Shown in pieces: positions 1 to 11,100 of a stretch of DNA of 64,000 bases. The translations under genes were made by a program, and so were the position numbers. Origin of the DNA: Phialocephala subalpina (taxonomy: Eukaryota; Ascomycota; Leotiomycetes; Helotiales; Mollisiaceae); assembly GCA_900073065.1 (NCBI GenBank), contig FJOG01000015.1, positions 1,063,791-1,127,790 on the forward strand. The letters are read 5' to 3'. Position 1 is the first letter of the stretch. Each line of letters opens with the position of its first letter. The notes under the pieces were generated by a model, which worked only from the letters and a program-made list of their open reading frames with translations, searched no databases and had not been told where the DNA came from.

Positions 1-738
1 CGCTTCTCAGAATTACCCTTCGAAATCCGAACCATCATCTTCAAGCTATGCCTGCCAGGCCGCCGTGTCCATAATCTCGCACCCTACTCCCTCGCCGCTT
101 GCGATCCCCAATGCCCAGGCTGCAACAAGGACTGGGATTTCCGACCACGAGGTCCGTCTCCCCCGGTTACGCTGTCAATCAACCAGGAATCCCGGAATAT
201 TACATTGGAGAAATACTTCGTCATATTCCAGAAGGATACTGGCTATGTGAAGATGGATAATCGTGGGAATGTGGTAGAGCATGAGCGCGCTCTAATCATC
301 AATCCTGAAATCGATCATGTTTGGGTGGAGTTCCGACATCTACTCGATGACAAAGACCGGTTCAAAGAGGCGTATGAGCAGGCCGTCGAATGCTTCGAGA
401 AGATCCAGTCTCTCGAACTACGGAATTTCAGCTGGTGCCAGGTCATTCACCCAGATACGCTGGGACAATTGGTACAACGATTTGAGAGCTGCGACGGGGG
501 CATACTCAAGTATTTCGAGGAACTTGAAGAGCTGCGCCTTGTGGCTACCAACAAGCATCCGAAGGAGGAAATGGAGGCTGCGATTGAGGCTATCCGCGAT
601 GGTGTAGAGTACGAGATGATGTCGGACTTCTTTGGTCAGGTTGGACGAAGCTATCCTGAGATTATCTTCTATGCCTGGCGAGGAATTCGAGTGCGATCTG
701 ATGAGGAATATGAGTGGGAGGAATTGATCGAGGAATGA
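1..738 (+). CDS. 2EXR (F-box-like) domain protein, 5' truncated by window edge
   Basis: The frame is open from base 1 to the TGA at 736-738, so the start lies outside the window. The visible N-terminus reads FSELPFEIRTIIFKLCLPGR, the leucine/proline opening of fungal 2EXR domains. About 50 residues later comes SINQESRNITL, matching the second, CxESR-like half of that domain. The remaining ~170 residues are acidic and helical and end in EYEWEELIEE. 2EXR proteins are abundant in Pezizomycotina and have no established biochemical activity; a role as F-box-like adaptors is only supposed. No intron is needed in the visible part. The family call is fairly sure, the function is unknown. Confidence 0.75.
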   Translation, partial: RFSELPFEIRTIIFKLCLPGRRVHNLAPYSLAACDPQCPGCNKDWDFRPRGPSPPVTLSINQESRNITLEKYFVIFQKDTGYVKMDNRGNVVEHERALIINPEIDHVWVEFRHLLDDKDRFKEAYEQAVECFEKIQSLELRNFSWCQVIHPDTLGQLVQRFESCDGGILKYFEELEELRLVATNKHPKEEMEAAIEAIRDGVEYEMMSDFFGQVGRSYPEIIFYAWRGIRVRSDEEYEWEELIEE

Positions 739-1356
739 AGAGCGAAAGAAGTTCCTATGAATGCCCGGAGGGAGGAGGGACAACGGAATTGATGGTTTTG
801 GGCTGGGAAGGAAACATAATATGGGAAGTTGCACTTGCGATATTGAGGCAAAGCTGGGAAACATGATATTGCACTTGCAACAAGATATCGAAGGTCGGGA
901 AACAGAATATGCATGTCCCACAGGAGTTGGGAGATTTTGGGGTCCAAGTATTCGGAACTTGAACACAAGTAATGAAAGCATCATATCTTCAAGTCCAAAT
1001 CGCAAGTCAAGCATCAAAGCCATGGTGAACAACTTTCATTCCTCTCCTCTCCCATCATCTTCATCATCTCTGGAGATATCCTCCCAGCGCAAACCACGCA
1101 TGCAACAAACGACCAGCGAAACCACAGCGCCAGAACATAGAACGAAGCTGTGTACGTATGATACAAATTACAACATGATAGTTTCCCCCCGACCACCAAA
1201 TCTATTATACACCCCTCCCTCCATCCATGCACCCCCATATCTCTCCCCACATCATCTTGCGGAGTCTTCATCGGGTATCAACGATCCGGAATGACCTCCA
1301 ACCCCCATCTCCCATTCCCATTAATCGCTACCCTAAGCAAAAGAGTCTAGCTCCCC
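739..1356. other. Convergent intergenic region
   Basis: Lies between the 3' ends of the 2EXR gene and sec16. The short open frames here on both strands have no domain signal and look like chance. I see no RNA gene or repeat. Confidence 0.6.
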
Positions 1357-4300
1357 TCACGTAGCCTTCTCCCCCATAACATCAACATACCCCCTCCCCT
1401 TTTTCTTCTTAGCTGCCGTCTTAGCCGCTGCCCCCTTCCTCGGCACAGCCGGACCTAACAAATCATCAATACTACTCGCGTTACTCATCCCGGTACCTGG
1501 TCTACTAGGAGGACCACTCGATGGCGGACCACCACCCATTCCAATCGATCCATTACTCGCGCTTCTCACCATAGCCGGCGGAGCAAGCGTAGGCGGCCCT
1601 CCACCCAACTCATTCTGACCATCCGACTGAGGAGGAGGAGCAGACTCGCTAACAGCACGTTGACCCATAGGCGGTGGCGCCATGCCTCCCATACTCATTG
1701 GTCTCGGCGCACTCGTAAGAGGAGGAACGCTGGAGGTCCGTGGTGGACCAGCTTTAGGCGGTGGAGGTGTAGCAGTCTTGGCTTCTGTGGCTTCTGCTCC
1801 TCCTTTCTTGTTGATCCATCGCTTTTGTTCGGGATCGTAGTAGAAGGAGGATGCTTCACCGAGTTTGGCTCTGATGGGCTTGTTGGGTTGTGCGCCCATG
1901 TCGGCTTCTTTCTTGCTGCCGCCGAACCAGCCGCCGAGACCCCAGCCTTTCTTTGCTGGTGCTGCTTCTTTGGCTTTTTGTGCTGGGTGTTTGTTAGTTG
2001 TGAAGATCCAATGTGAAATGGAGTACTTACCATCGGCCTCAGCTGCCTTCCGGAAGGCCTCGTCGGCTTCGCGGTCCTTTTCTGCCTTTGTCTTCTCGCG
2101 ATTTGCAGGTGGTTGCTTGAGACCTGGGATGTCATCGTCGTCATCGTCCATGAACGACTTCTTCGGTCGAGTGTCGATAGGAGAGTCAGGCTCATCATCC
2201 ATCGTGGCTGGTTCGTAAGACGGAGGTTCGTAACCACTCGAAGGGGGTTCGTAGCCACCTGCGGGAGGTTCGTAGCCGCTTGAAGTCGATGGCTCGTAGC
2301 TATTCGATGCGGGAGGTTCGTAGCTGTTGGTGAATGGCGTGTAACTATTCGCAGGTGGCTCGTAACTCGACGAAATTGTTTGATTGTAGGAAAGCTGCGA
2401 TGATTCATGATGCTTCTGAGGACTGTTCGCATTCGGGATTGGCTGCGGCGACGCGAACATGTTGGCGGGAGGCTGCTCAGTCACTGGGGTGTGAGGAGGC
2501 GGTGCATAGCTTGAAGGCTCATATGGCGAACTCGTATTGGCGTACGGGGTATATGAGGTCTGAGGTGTGTAGGTCGAAGAGGTCTGGGGACTGTAGCTGT
2601 TGGGGACACTGCTGGCTTGAGATGTCGGTCTATAGTCAGACATTTGCCGCTGGGGTTCGTATCTTCGGAACTCGTTCGATGACCTTTCTTCAAGTGAAGT
2701 CCGAGGTTGAGATCCGTATGAGGCTGAAAGAGGCTCATGTGTAGGCACTGTATTGTAGGATCCACCAGGCGCGTACCTCGAGTTGGTAGGAATGGGCTTA
2801 GTAGCGCTGCCGTTGATTGCAAGTCCGTTATAGGAGCCATAAATCTCTGAATTTGATGGTGACCGACTAATCGTTGGCGTTCCTCCAGCGATTCTAGCAA
2901 ATGGACCCACATCGTTGGTACTTCCAGCACTCGACACCGCAGCTGGTGTATCACCTTCATCTCCAGCAACAAATTTGTTGAACGTAGCAAAGATTGAGCC
3001 CTTGGCTTTGTCAATACTTGGTTTGGAAATCCAAGAAGAGGTTCCATCCTTTGGCGACGACTTGAGACGCTTGCTGAGATCATCCAGTTCAGAGATCAGG
3101 AGATTGTGATGATATGGTGACCTTCGTGTTTGCGAATTGATCGAGGTTGCAATACTGTCGCAGTACTGTATGGCCTTATCACGATAACCATTCTCAGCTA
3201 GGATCTTTGCATGCTGCAACTTGTACACTGCCAAGTGAGGAGTCGAAGGGGCAATTGCCGACGGATTCGCAAGCGACATTCCATACTCGAACACCTCACT
3301 GAGCAGTATAGGCTCCATTTCTCGATCGAAATCGTAGGGTTGTCGCAACTGATCAGATCCAACAAGTACAATGCTGGCTTGGGGATCGTCAACTCCCCCA
3401 AAGATTGATAAACTCCTTGCAAATAGGAAGCAGATATGAGCAGCTTCGGCACGACCATATCCAGATAGGAGCTTGCCCAAAGCGTTCAGGGCCTGGTTGT
3501 CATCTGGGCTTCGGTTGCTGAGGACAAGTCCCAAAGTTTCGCGCCATCTGTCGAGTCCGTCAAGAGCATCTTTTGACGGGCTATGAGCACTTGTCGTGCT
3601 AACCATCTGGAAGCCAGCTCTGGCAGAAGGAGGCACAAGCTCGTCTACACTCTCCTCGAAGTTGCCTGCAAAGATCTCGTACAATGCAGCCAGCGGTTGA
3701 GTATTGTCACCAATGTTTTTGACCTCTTTCTGGACGAACTCTTGGGCCACTCTCTTGTACAAATCTTTCGACACGGTATTAGAGATGAGCATAGCATGGG
3801 CCCAGAGTCTCTTATCAACCGCTTCCCAAACGGCCTTCTCACGCTCACCACGAAGCAAGTGCTTCCTCAGTTCGTCAACGGCAGAGGGATCAACAGCATC
3901 AGATTTTGGCACGGATGATGCTGATATTCCTGACAATTCGGCACCGGTAGCGTAAAGAGGCGCTGCTGCTGACAATGATCCCTCATCGTCTAGGCCTGGC
4001 GAAAGCACGGCTCGCACAGCTTTTTCAACGACTGGACTACCCTCCAAGACGCCATCGTTTTCGATGAATACACGAAGTATTTTCCAGAGTAGTATTCTCT
4101 CCTCAATACGCTTGTCCTCGTGTAACAGATTTGCTGCTGTGTGAAGATATGAGGCATTCGTCTCTAGGATAACGATGCCTGACGTGAGCCAAGCTAAGAC
4201 TTCCTTCTTCTTGGTCTTGCCTTTCAATGGACCAGGAAATGATGACAAGCGCTCGGGAAGTGGATCCACGTCTTTGATATTTCGGATCTTCACTTCGCCA

Positions 4301-7300
4301 GGACTGCGGACAATCATTGGTGCTGTTTGGCCCATACCATAACGGGGCACATCTACGGGGAAAGAGGTCATGATGGTGCCTCCAACACCCCAAGCGAAGA
4401 CTGGAGCACCCTTCCATCTTTGCAGTTGGTCATGCTCACGACCATCAGTAGGTGCGATGTAGTTGTAGCCTTGAGAGAATCCCCGTTTCCGCCCATATGA
4501 AGAGGTGACAGACGGTGCAGAGTAGCTACTGGTTTGCCGAGGCGAGGTAGGTCCCTCTACGGACGCTGGCCTTTGATAAGGATCTGCTGGAGGGACATCA
4601 CGTCTTGGTCCACTGTATGCACTGCCCGGTGATTGTGTCTGGGATCTCTTCGGAGGTGCAAATGAGTGAGATGGAGCAGTGAGCGGTTGTTGAGGTTGGT
4701 AATTAGATGTTGTCCGTTTGGGCGGCGAACTGACTTGTTTGGAAGCAAGAGCATGTGGCGGTGGAGGGGTTTGAGCTACAGCTCTAGGAGGCTGTGAAGC
4801 AGGCTGGGGAATATGCTGATTCTGGAGCTCGCCATAACCTCTATTCCCATTGACTGGCGCTCGTTCGTTCTCATCTACCTCTCTAGTGGGGGGAAGATGT
4901 TGATGCCTGAGATTAGACTCGTATCCAGACGAACTACTTCGGCGATCAAAACTCGCCGTCTCGGAATAAGAAGACCCGTGTCCACGTGGATCTTGATTTC
5001 TTTCAAAATGTGCCAAGGGACTGGATGTTCGAGGTTGATGAGCGAGAACCGGGGGAGGATTTACAGGTGAGTTGTAAGAGGGGGGGTGCTGACGAGGATT
5101 GGGCGGCGCTGGCGAGTATCGAGAAACGGGTGGAGGTGGAGCTGTTTGAAGCCCAGGTTGCGATGGCGATGGCGAGTATCTTGCAGCAGATGGTGGCGGT
5201 GCACTCGCAGCTGGAAGTGTCGCATATGGATTAATTCGTTCGGGGGCAACCAGACCTTGATTAGGTGGCTGCTGAATGGGGTGATGTTGTACAGGTTGTG
5301 CTACAGGGGGTGGTGCGTAGGCTGATCTGTGAGCAGCAGGAGGGGCCATTGGTGGTGGAGCAGCCCCAGGATGGCCATAAGGATTTTGAGCCTGAGGTGA
5401 ATATGAATTTGAATGCCTAACAGCTGGTTTCGGCACAGACGTTGGGAGTTCCTCGAAGAAGCCGCCTGAGGTTTTCTTCGCTAGGGCGGGCCGGTCTTGG
5501 GCTTGAGGGAGCCCGTGGCTACTTGTCGGAGGCGACATACTTGCATTCGACGATCGTCCAGACGGAGGTGGCGGTTGCGCATACATGCTGGAACTTCTCG
5601 GAGGAGCAATTGCAGGCGAAGGTTGCCTATTCATTTGCTGCATGCTGACTCGCTTCTTAGGTTTGACAACTTCCATCGGTAAGTCATATGGTGAGTGATA
5701 ACCACCCTTTGATTTATCGGCAAAACTCTGGGCTTTTGGGAGCTCTGGTCTTTGTTGCTGCGGTTGGAAGCTCGAGACTGACTGGGCCATGTAGGGAGAA
5801 GGTGTAGGAGCCGTAGTAGCTGGTCGGCTGAGATCTGTAAACAATGGTGCTGCCGTAGGAGCGATTGTATTGGCCGACTTAGGAGCCGCAATTGCTGCAC
5901 CAGCTGGAAGATATCGATTGCTCATACCACTGCTTCCTGGGCGGTTTGGTTGTACCGCACCCGTCAAACTGTTGAATCCCACCACGTGACCATTAGGGGT
6001 GGTCACAGGAGCCGGAATAGGGGGGCTGGCTTGTTGAGAAAAGAGGTCCTTTGAGGTGTCCTGGTCATCCTCCTCCAAGAAGCCTTCATCGTCACTACCA
6101 AAGAGGGCAGTTGGATCCAATTCCTTATTTTCGGCCCCAGGGGCAGCGGGTTCATCATCGTCAGGCAGTAATTCGTCGTCATCGTCATCCAAGAATTCAT
6201 CTCCAGCCAATGCAGCTTTCCATTTTGCTGCCAAGTCGCCTTCCCCGGAGTCCGTTCCAAGAGCAGCGAGAGTCTCTGGTTGATCATGAATAGGAGCTTC
6301 AGGGTCACCTAGCACTTGGGATAACACCGTACTTGCTGATACGCTGATTCCACCACCAGTTGACCTTTCTAACAAGCTTTGGGAGCTTTCCGTGTGCTCA
6401 TTTTCTTCCTCGGGAATATCCTCCTGTGTCTGGTGATGCGACTGGATATTTAAAGAATCCATGACCTGCGTTGTGGACTTTCTCTCGAGATGTGGTGGTT
6501 CTGGTGCTGGTGGTTCGTCCACCTTGCTAACTTGTGCAAAAAAGTCATGATCTTCGTCCGCATCATCCTCAAAAGCAGGGTGAGGTTCTCTTGGCACTTC
6601 TGCATCGATATCTTGCTCCTCCGTGTGTTGTACAAGTGGGAGCCCTTCCTCGTAGCGTGACTCCTCGTCCTCCTCTGGTCGAAGGTCTCCTCCATATGCC
6701 TGACCAACGTTCGCAGTCCCATTGTGGTCTTGATCTGGTAACTCCTCGCTTGCATCGTGGTGGCCCGAGGTTCCGTTGAAGAAGTCTGCATCGGCATGAT
6801 TCCCATCATCGCTGAAAAAGTCCTTAGCATCCTGCTCGACCTCGTTCATTATCTCCTCTGCTTGAGAGTGGGGAAGCTGTTCCTCGAAATGACCAAATCC
6901 AGGCGAATGTGCAGGAGGTACAGCAGGGAACGAATTTGTTCTATCCGACTTTGCCATTAACTTGAAGGGGTCCGTATCTGTCCGATGAAGATTCCATTCT
7001 GGGTCTACCTCGTCGTCTTCTCCCCAGTTGACCTCATGCGACACAGTCCGGGCAAAAGACATTGTACTCAAATGCTTCGATTCGTTGGAAGGTCCTTCAG
7101 ATGGGAAATCTGCCTTGTCCTGCTCCTCGGCTTCGGGTTGTTGGACTTCATTGTGCAATGGGCTCTCCTCCAGCTCAACACCACCTGGGCTGGCCAAAGA
7201 TGTTTCGAGGGCATTACGGAGATTCGATATCTCGGGATGGCCATCATTATCCTCTAGATGTTCCCCTGTAGCTTCCAATTCCTGTTCTGGGGTCTGCTCG

Positions 7301-7473
7301 ATGTCTAATGTCGATGCAGGTGCGACAGGCTCTACTTTTGGGGGCGGGAGAATGCGAATGGGCTCCGGCTGCGAGCTCGATTGTGTTGACTGTGCAGTCT
7401 TCGTCGCAATTAGGTCGGATTCCGAATTGGGCATAAAGGCAGGATGCCAGGGACTCGCAGATTCCGATGGCAT
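1357..7473 (-). CDS. sec16: COPII coat assembly scaffold Sec16
   Basis: Spliced as complement(join(1357..1982,2031..7473)), 2022 aa. Sec16 marks ER exit sites and scaffolds Sec23/24 and Sec13/31 during COPII vesicle budding. The order seen fits: a long acidic, disordered N-terminus; a Pro/Ser/Gln-rich stretch; the central conserved domain from about residue 1014 (HDQLQRWKGAPVFAWGVGG); then the helical ACE1/Sec23-binding domain, about 1190-1470. A low-complexity tail follows with tandem YEPP repeats, GWGLGGWFGG and a basic end. The intron at 1983-2030 (GTAAGT...CTAAC...CAG) is 48 nt with no stop, so retention would add 16 residues. I start at the ATG at 7471-7473 (MPSESASPWHPAF), because the open frame upstream runs through a likely 5'UTR intron at 7504-7604. 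Divergent from neo1. Identity is secure. Confidence 0.93.
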   Translation of the reverse strand: MPSESASPWHPAFMPNSESDLIATKTAQSTQSSSQPEPIRILPPPKVEPVAPASTLDIEQTPEQELEATGEHLEDNDGHPEISNLRNALETSLASPGGVELEESPLHNEVQQPEAEEQDKADFPSEGPSNESKHLSTMSFARTVSHEVNWGEDDEVDPEWNLHRTDTDPFKLMAKSDRTNSFPAVPPAHSPGFGHFEEQLPHSQAEEIMNEVEQDAKDFFSDDGNHADADFFNGTSGHHDASEELPDQDHNGTANVGQAYGGDLRPEEDEESRYEEGLPLVQHTEEQDIDAEVPREPHPAFEDDADEDHDFFAQVSKVDEPPAPEPPHLERKSTTQVMDSLNIQSHHQTQEDIPEEENEHTESSQSLLERSTGGGISVSASTVLSQVLGDPEAPIHDQPETLAALGTDSGEGDLAAKWKAALAGDEFLDDDDDELLPDDDEPAAPGAENKELDPTALFGSDDEGFLEEDDQDTSKDLFSQQASPPIPAPVTTPNGHVVGFNSLTGAVQPNRPGSSGMSNRYLPAGAAIAAPKSANTIAPTAAPLFTDLSRPATTAPTPSPYMAQSVSSFQPQQQRPELPKAQSFADKSKGGYHSPYDLPMEVVKPKKRVSMQQMNRQPSPAIAPPRSSSMYAQPPPPSGRSSNASMSPPTSSHGLPQAQDRPALAKKTSGGFFEELPTSVPKPAVRHSNSYSPQAQNPYGHPGAAPPPMAPPAAHRSAYAPPPVAQPVQHHPIQQPPNQGLVAPERINPYATLPAASAPPPSAARYSPSPSQPGLQTAPPPPVSRYSPAPPNPRQHPPSYNSPVNPPPVLAHQPRTSSPLAHFERNQDPRGHGSSYSETASFDRRSSSSGYESNLRHQHLPPTREVDENERAPVNGNRGYGELQNQHIPQPASQPPRAVAQTPPPPHALASKQVSSPPKRTTSNYQPQQPLTAPSHSFAPPKRSQTQSPGSAYSGPRRDVPPADPYQRPASVEGPTSPRQTSSYSAPSVTSSYGRKRGFSQGYNYIAPTDGREHDQLQRWKGAPVFAWGVGGTIMTSFPVDVPRYGMGQTAPMIVRSPGEVKIRNIKDVDPLPERLSSFPGPLKGKTKKKEVLAWLTSGIVILETNASYLHTAANLLHEDKRIEERILLWKILRVFIENDGVLEGSPVVEKAVRAVLSPGLDDEGSLSAAAPLYATGAELSGISASSVPKSDAVDPSAVDELRKHLLRGEREKAVWEAVDKRLWAHAMLISNTVSKDLYKRVAQEFVQKEVKNIGDNTQPLAALYEIFAGNFEESVDELVPPSARAGFQMVSTTSAHSPSKDALDGLDRWRETLGLVLSNRSPDDNQALNALGKLLSGYGRAEAAHICFLFARSLSIFGGVDDPQASIVLVGSDQLRQPYDFDREMEPILLSEVFEYGMSLANPSAIAPSTPHLAVYKLQHAKILAENGYRDKAIQYCDSIATSINSQTRRSPYHHNLLISELDDLSKRLKSSPKDGTSSWISKPSIDKAKGSIFATFNKFVAGDEGDTPAAVSSAGSTNDVGPFARIAGGTPTISRSPSNSEIYGSYNGLAINGSATKPIPTNSRYAPGGSYNTVPTHEPLSASYGSQPRTSLEERSSNEFRRYEPQRQMSDYRPTSQASSVPNSYSPQTSSTYTPQTSYTPYANTSSPYEPSSYAPPPHTPVTEQPPANMFASPQPIPNANSPQKHHESSQLSYNQTISSSYEPPANSYTPFTNSYEPPASNSYEPSTSSGYEPPAGGYEPPSSGYEPPSYEPATMDDEPDSPIDTRPKKSFMDDDDDDIPGLKQPPANREKTKAEKDREADEAFRKAAEADGKYSISHWIFTTNKHPAQKAKEAAPAKKGWGLGGWFGGSKKEADMGAQPNKPIRAKLGEASSFYYDPEQKRWINKKGGAEATEAKTATPPPPKAGPPRTSSVPPLTSAPRPMSMGGMAPPPMGQRAVSESAPPPQSDGQNELGGGPPTLAPPAMVRSASNGSIGMGGGPPSSGPPSRPGTGMSNASSIDDLLGPAVPRKGAAAKTAAKKKKGRGYVDVMGEKAT

Positions 7474-8164
7474 CGCGACAACAGTGTGTTTGGCGAAAAA
7501 GAACTGAATACTGCTTGATGTCAGCACATCATCCTCCCCTAAATCCTTCCTTTTTCCCAGCAGCGTCATTCCGCAGATTTCTTGATTGGGACAAAGAGAC
7601 TTACTTATACAAAGATATCCGCTAAAGAACAAATCAGATTAAATATCGAAATGGGCAGACTGAAGCCATTTGCTACGGCTGCGCAAAATTCATGAAGCAG
7701 GTATTTGCGGACGAGAGTCTCAATCTGGACTTTGGATTTGGCGCGACGGAACGAGGCGAAAGGCCAGCTTTCGATACGGTGGCCTACAGCATCACAAGGA
7801 CAGATAGCAGCACACTTACTTAACAGCGACTATTTTGTCTGCAAAGAATGCTTTTTTTATTTCATAACACCTGGTAATAATTCAATCGTCTATTCAACAC
7901 CACAATTGTCTTCATACTTTGAACTATCACCCCTTTATCCTGCCTACGTCCATCAATATTTTGTCCTCGGCATCTTTGGAGCTGCCTTCCGCTACGGCGA
8001 CCCACATTAATTCTGGCTGCATCAGCGCATAACGACGGAACATCCGCGTCAACGTTCCGTGGCTGAGACAGGCAAGCAAGGCTACAGTTTCTACAAGTGC
8101 TGCAGATTCCCAAGCTGAACTTCCTTCTTCCCGCACCCAAATTAAACCACCGCATCAATGAGGC
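7474..8164. promoter_or_regulatory. Divergent intergenic promoter region of sec16 and neo1
   Basis: About 0.7 kb separates the two start codons. It holds the inferred sec16 5'UTR intron (minus strand, 7604 to 7504: donor GTAAGT, branch GCTGACA, acceptor TTCAG). I cannot name a core promoter element. Sharing of control by the two genes is an inference from geometry only. Confidence 0.5.
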
Positions 8165-11100
8165 ATGTCTTCGAGAGACTACCATCAACCAGAAGCCCCC
8201 AATTCTCCTGCGAATGACTCGGATTCAGATCTCGACCTCGACATCCAGGAGCTCGACCCGATCACCACATCCCGTCCCTCGGGTCCCTCGTCTTCTAGAA
8301 AGGATCGCAGACCACAGGAGGAGCGGAGAGTACCGCATATACCATTGAGGAATCTACGCATGAGCGGGTTGAGAGGGTTGGGCAAGCGGAATAGAGGATA
8401 TGGTGATCTAGGGAGGGATAGGGACGCGAATAGCGAGGACCTTCACGGTTTACTGAACGATGAGCCGACTCGAATCTCAGCAGGAAGCTTTGGAAGCGCG
8501 GATGGGCAGGAAGACGATGCGCCGTTGCTTGCAGCGAACGTTAGTAGTCATCGGCGGCGGCCCAGTGTCGAGGCCTTCAATAGGTTAGGATCACACATAC
8601 GACTTCCCAGCTTCCTCTCTGCGAATAGCAACCAGCCAATACCGGATGATGGCGAAGCTCAAGAAGAAGAACACGATCCGGCATCATCCCGTACAGTGTC
8701 AGTTGGCACTGCACAATCCGCGCGCTTCCCTCCCAATGCAGTTTCGAATGCGAAATATACCCCCGTCAGTTTCTTACCGCGAACTCTGTATAACGAATTC
8801 TCTTTCTTTTTCAACATGTATTTTTTACTCGTCGCACTTTCGCAAGCGATTCCGCCATTACGAATAGGATACCTCTCGACTTACATTGTACCATTGGTCT
8901 GTGTTTTAGCCATTACATTGGGGAAGGAAGCATATGATGACATTGAACGACGGAGGAGAGATAACGAGGCGAACTCGGAGGGGTACACGGTTTTGTCGTT
9001 CGACATGCCTGGGGCAGGCGGTTCGGACAAATACAGTGGGAAGAAGAAGTTGAAATCGAAGGCGAATGCCAAGGGGAAGCGGCGATCTCTGGTTGAAGCA
9101 GACAGGCTGTCAGACATCCAGGAAGAGGAAGAGAATGCGGAAAGTCGGGGGAGGCGGGCGGCACCCTCTGCCGAAGTCCGTGAGGCCATAAAGAAATCTC
9201 GAGACCTGAAAGTCGGTGATGTTCTGAAGCTCGGAAAAGACCAGCGCTGTCCAGCAGACGTGGTGATATTGAAGAGCTACACGAATGATTCTGCGGCAGC
9301 TTCAGCTCAAGAAGCTCAGCCCAGAGTCTCAGAATCATTGCTCGTTGAGCCAATTTCGGATCCACCGATCGAACAGACATCCACCACTGTTGCAGAAAGT
9401 CACCAGTCAACATCAGGAGAAGGAGATACGCCTTCCGCTGATGCCGCGGGGCTTGGGGAGACATTCATACGTACCGATCAACTCGATGGTGAGACGGATT
9501 GGAAGCTCAGGATAGCATCCCCCCTCACCCAGACGCTCGACCCATCCGAATTTGTGCGTCTTCGAGTGGTCGCTAGCAAGCCGGACAAGAAAGTCAATGA
9601 ATTTGTTGGAACTGTCGAATTACTACCCCGAAGTGGAGGTTATGATCCCTACCTTCCAAAGTCGCCTTTGAGCCGCGAAGTGAACGCCGACGAACCATCA
9701 ACAAATGCAACTTCTGCATCATTGAGTATCGACAATACTGCGTGGTGCAATACAATCCTAGCTTCCAATGCAACGACTCTAGCTGTCGTTGTGTATACCG
9801 GTCCCCAGACTCGGTCAGCACTTTCTACATCTGAGGCACGCTCCAAAACGGGACTTCTCGAAAATGAGATCAATTCGCTCACCAAAATCCTCTGTGCCCT
9901 TACGCTGACCTTATCCATTGTTCTTGTCGCCTTAGAAGGGTTTGAGCATGTCGAAGGTGTCAAGTGGTATGTGAAGATCATGAGATTCCTGGTGCTTTTC
10001 TCGACAATCGTTCCAATCAGTCTTCGAGTCAATCTGGATATGGGCAAGAGCGCCTACTCTTTTTTCATCCACCGGGATACGGGGATCCCAGGGACCGTTG
10101 TCAGGACGAGCACTATTCCGGAAGAACTTGGTCGAATTGAGTACCTTCTCAGCGATAAGACAGGGACCTTGACACAAAACGAAATGGAGATGAAGAAGAT
10201 CCATGTCGGAACAGTGTCATACGCCAATGAAGCAATGGACGAAGTGGCTTCGTACATCAAGCAAGGCTTTTCGTTGCCTGCCTCATCAGACCCAAACCAA
10301 TCCACGCTCATCACGCCTTCGTCGACCTATACAGCAGCCACTACGACCACCGCTACCCGCACACGTCGAGAAATTGGTTCGCGTGTTCGCGATGTTGTCC
10401 TTGCCTTGGCACTTTGCCACAACGTCACACCAACTGCTGAAGAAGAAAATGGACAGATGGTTACTTCTTATCAAGCCTCATCGCCTGACGAGATTGCGAT
10501 ATTGAAATGGACAGAAGCTGTGGGCCTTCGCTTGGTCCATCGTGATCGAAAGGCGATGACTCTTCAATCTGTGGACACAGGACTCCCAGTTGTTCGTGTC
10601 CGCATCCTCGAGATCTTCCCTTTCACATCAGATGGCAAGCGAATGGGTATCATCGTGCAATTCTTGGAGAGTCTAGACGACAAATCTGGTATCGGAGCTG
10701 GAGAGATTTGGTTCTATCAAAAGGGTGCTGATACTGTCATGACCTCCATTGTGGCAGCGAACGATTGGCTCGATGAAGAAACCGCGAACATGGCTCGAGA
10801 AGGTCTACGAACATTGGTCGTTGGTCGGAAACGCTTATCTGTTCAGCAATATCAAGAGTTTGCTGCCAATTTCAAGGAAGCCTCAGTCTCGATCAACGGT
10901 CGAGATGCTGGCCTGGCACGTGTTGTCAGCCACTATCTCGAACGCGATCTTGAGCTCCTCGGTGTCACAGGTGTTGAGGATAAGCTGCAAAAAGATGTCA
11001 AACCCTCACTCGAGCTTCTTCGAAATGCTGGCATCAAGATCTGGATGTTGACCGGTGACAAGGTCGAGACTGCTCGATGTGTCGCCGTTTCCGCCAAACT

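Noticed and set aside
418..1294. Frames on both strands around the end of the 2EXR gene
   Set aside because: Shadows of the 2EXR frame or low-complexity 3' flanking DNA.
7028..7507. 159-codon plus-strand frame inside sec16
   Set aside because: Antisense shadow of the Ser/Asp/Glu-rich N-terminus of Sec16.
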